From positions 1 through 42,080 of IMG/VR virus record IMGVR_UViG_3300028394_000134: a stretch of DNA of 42,080 nucleotides; one strand, given 5' to 3'. The first letter of the stretch is position 1. The number at the start of each line of letters is the position of its first letter. Below are positions 40,785-42,080 of this stretch, in pieces. The position numbers were made by a program, and so were the translations under genes. This DNA comes from a virus. The notes beneath the pieces are model-generated. The model saw nothing but the letters and a program-made list of their open reading frames with translations. It did no database searches and had not been told where the DNA came from.

Positions 40785-42080
40785 ATGGACCTCGCACAAC
40801 GGTTCTTCGACCTATTCAGGGGTAACGACAGAGCCCACGGAACTTTTAACGTACAGACCGACCGAGAAAGGGACGGCAAGAAGCAGGGGGTTGCTCGCGT
40901 TCTCAAGGAAGCTACGACCGTAGAGCATTGGTCGAACCACATCCTAGGGAAGCAGGGCCTCGGCATCATCCCCATCAAGGACAACAACTCCTGTCATTGG
41001 GGCGCTATCGACATTGATATCTATAACCTCGACCACAAGGTTTTGAACTCAAAGGTTCAGAAGCTTGGGGTTCCGGGGATTATCTGTCGTAGCAAATCAG
41101 GCGGCGCCCATATGTTCTTCTTCTTCAAGGAGGAAGTGTCGGCCTCGGCCCTCCAACCAAAGCTCAAGGACATCGCATCGCTGCTGGGCTATGCTGGCTC
41201 CGAGATATTTCCGAAGCAGACTGAAATCCTTGTGGAGCGTGGCGACACAGGGAACTTTCTGAATATGCCATACTTCATGGGAGAGGACACAACACGCTAT
41301 GGCTTCAACGGGGAGGGGATATCACTCGGGCTTTCAGAGTTTCTGGACTATGCGGAGGGTGCGAAACTTGGGGTCGATTTCTTTCTCGATATCAAAACGG
41401 ATATGGTCAAGGATGACAGCATCCTTCCGAATGGACCCCCCTGCCTTCAGCACCTATGCGAAGAAGGTTTCGCGGAAGGCGGTCGGAACAACGCGCTCTT
41501 CAATCTTGGCGTGTATGCCCGTCTGTCGGATAAAAAGGGCTGGGAAACCGTCGTCCAGAACTTCAACACCAAGTACATGACGCCGCCGCTGCCCGCCAAC
41601 GAGGTGGCTGGCATCATCAAGCAGCTTCAAAAGAAAGACTACTTCTACAAGTGCGACGACCAACCCATCGCCAGCTTCTGCAACAAGAACCTCTGCATGA
41701 CGCGCAAGTTCGGCGTCGGCCCCGGCCAACTCAACAACGAACTGTCAAGCCTGACAAAGATCAACGGCGATCCACCAATCTGGTTGCTCAACGTAGACGG
41801 TAGCCGAGTAGAACTAAGCACCGAAGCCCTTGTTTCCCAAGCGATATTCCAGCGTGAGTGCGTGGCACAGGTCAATAAGTACCCCGTCGGAATGAACGCG
41901 AAGTCGTGGCAGGCAAGAATGCAAGTCCTGCTGAACAACCTGACAATCATCGAGGTTCCGCCAGACGCCACCCTAAAGGGAGCCTTCGAGGATCTTCTGG
42001 CATCCTTCTGCTGCGACCGTGCGAAAGGCGTCGAGCGTGAAGACATCCTGCAAGGCATTGCCGTCTGGACAGATGGTAAG
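40785..42080 (+). CDS. archaeo-eukaryotic-type primase (3' truncated by window end)
   Basis: The frame from ATG 40785 (GGAG eight bases upstream) stays open for 432 codons to the window edge. The N-terminal part carries AEP-primase hallmarks: NNSCHWGAIDIDIYNLDHK with the catalytic D76-x-D78 pair, then GVPGIICRSKSGGAHMFFF with the S103/H109 motif, and a later EILVERGDTGNFLNMPYF. From about residue 205 a PriCT-like helical region follows (GFAEGGRNNALFNLGVYARL, PPLPANEVAGIIKQLQKK). A cysteine cluster (FYKCDD, SFCNKNLCMTRKFG) may bind zinc. The rest (about 300-432) could lead into a helicase domain outside the window. It probably primes phage DNA synthesis. The arrangement resembles TOTE-system-type and podoviral primases; exact family uncertain. 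Confidence 0.82.
   Translation, partial: MDLAQRFFDLFRGNDRAHGTFNVQTDRERDGKKQGVARVLKEATTVEHWSNHILGKQGLGIIPIKDNNSCHWGAIDIDIYNLDHKVLNSKVQKLGVPGIICRSKSGGAHMFFFFKEEVSASALQPKLKDIASLLGYAGSEIFPKQTEILVERGDTGNFLNMPYFMGEDTTRYGFNGEGISLGLSEFLDYAEGAKLGVDFFLDIKTDMVKDDSILPNGPPCLQHLCEEGFAEGGRNNALFNLGVYARLSDKKGWETVVQNFNTKYMTPPLPANEVAGIIKQLQKKDYFYKCDDQPIASFCNKNLCMTRKFGVGPGQLNNELSSLTKINGDPPIWLLNVDGSRVELSTEALVSQAIFQRECVAQVNKYPVGMNAKSWQARMQVLLNNLTIIEVPPDATLKGAFEDLLASFCCDRAKGVEREDILQGIAVWTDGK

Noticed and set aside
1-42080. Integrase, attachment site, tRNA or phage RNA polymerase
   Set aside because: None was recognised in any frame or strand of this window; they could still lie outside it.

Overview
The window is about 42 kb of a tailed double-stranded DNA bacteriophage, most likely podovirus-like. 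Evidence for this is a large terminase, a long P22-type portal, capsid and scaffold genes, short head-tail adaptors, a gp10-like tail hub, fibre genes and a large block of ejection-type proteins. No tape measure, sheath or long-tail tube gene is visible. The DNA is GC-rich and coding-dense; genes touch or overlap by 1-4 bases at many junctions (TAATG, ATGA, TGATG). The gene content resembles the uncultured aquatic podoviruses of Alphaproteobacteria, but that host assignment is inference. No integrase, tRNA, rRNA, CRISPR array or insertion sequence was seen.

Layout. (1) 1-4144: end of an unknown gene, large terminase, portal. (2) 4141-8072: a 1230-residue repeat-rich protein containing a SleB-like cell-wall hydrolase domain, then a small conserved gene. 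(3) 8084-11094: membrane and secreted proteins, a GTA-type 3-TM holin, a glycoside hydrolase 108 endolysin and several tiny basic proteins. (4) 11084-14488: a GroES-like co-chaperonin with a perfect chromosomal-type parS palindrome inside its coding sequence, then scaffold, an accessory protein, a probable decoration protein and the major capsid protein, closed by a strong terminator at 14516-14543. (5) 14606-25152: small virion proteins, Lys/Gly-rich mini-proteins, head-tail adaptors, repeat proteins, a modular 747-residue tail fibre, a T7-like small holin and the tail hub. (6) 25242-36639: four consecutive ejection-type proteins totalling about 3.8 thousand residues, ending in a 2326-residue polyvalent protein with a DdrB/ParB-like domain, an HEIGH metallopeptidase and an LPD38-like region. 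(7) 36641-38092, minus strand: a SNF2-type helicase, the only minus-strand gene. (8) 38214-42080: the start of a replication module with conserved unknown genes, an SSB-like protein and a partial archaeo-eukaryotic-type primase.

How it works together. Terminase and portal package DNA into a capsid built on the scaffold, plausibly with folding help from the phage GroES paired with host GroEL. Adaptors, hub and fibre build a short tail. The ejection proteins probably enter the cell with the genome. SNF2 helicase, SSB-like protein and primase act in replication. Two holin candidates, an endolysin and a virion-associated hydrolase handle the envelope.

The most notable signals are the perfect parS site in a phage gene, a 45-residue module shared by two otherwise unrelated virion proteins, the cassette structure of the tail fibre, and the giant polyvalent protein. 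All functional calls are from reading motifs by eye; no database search was run.
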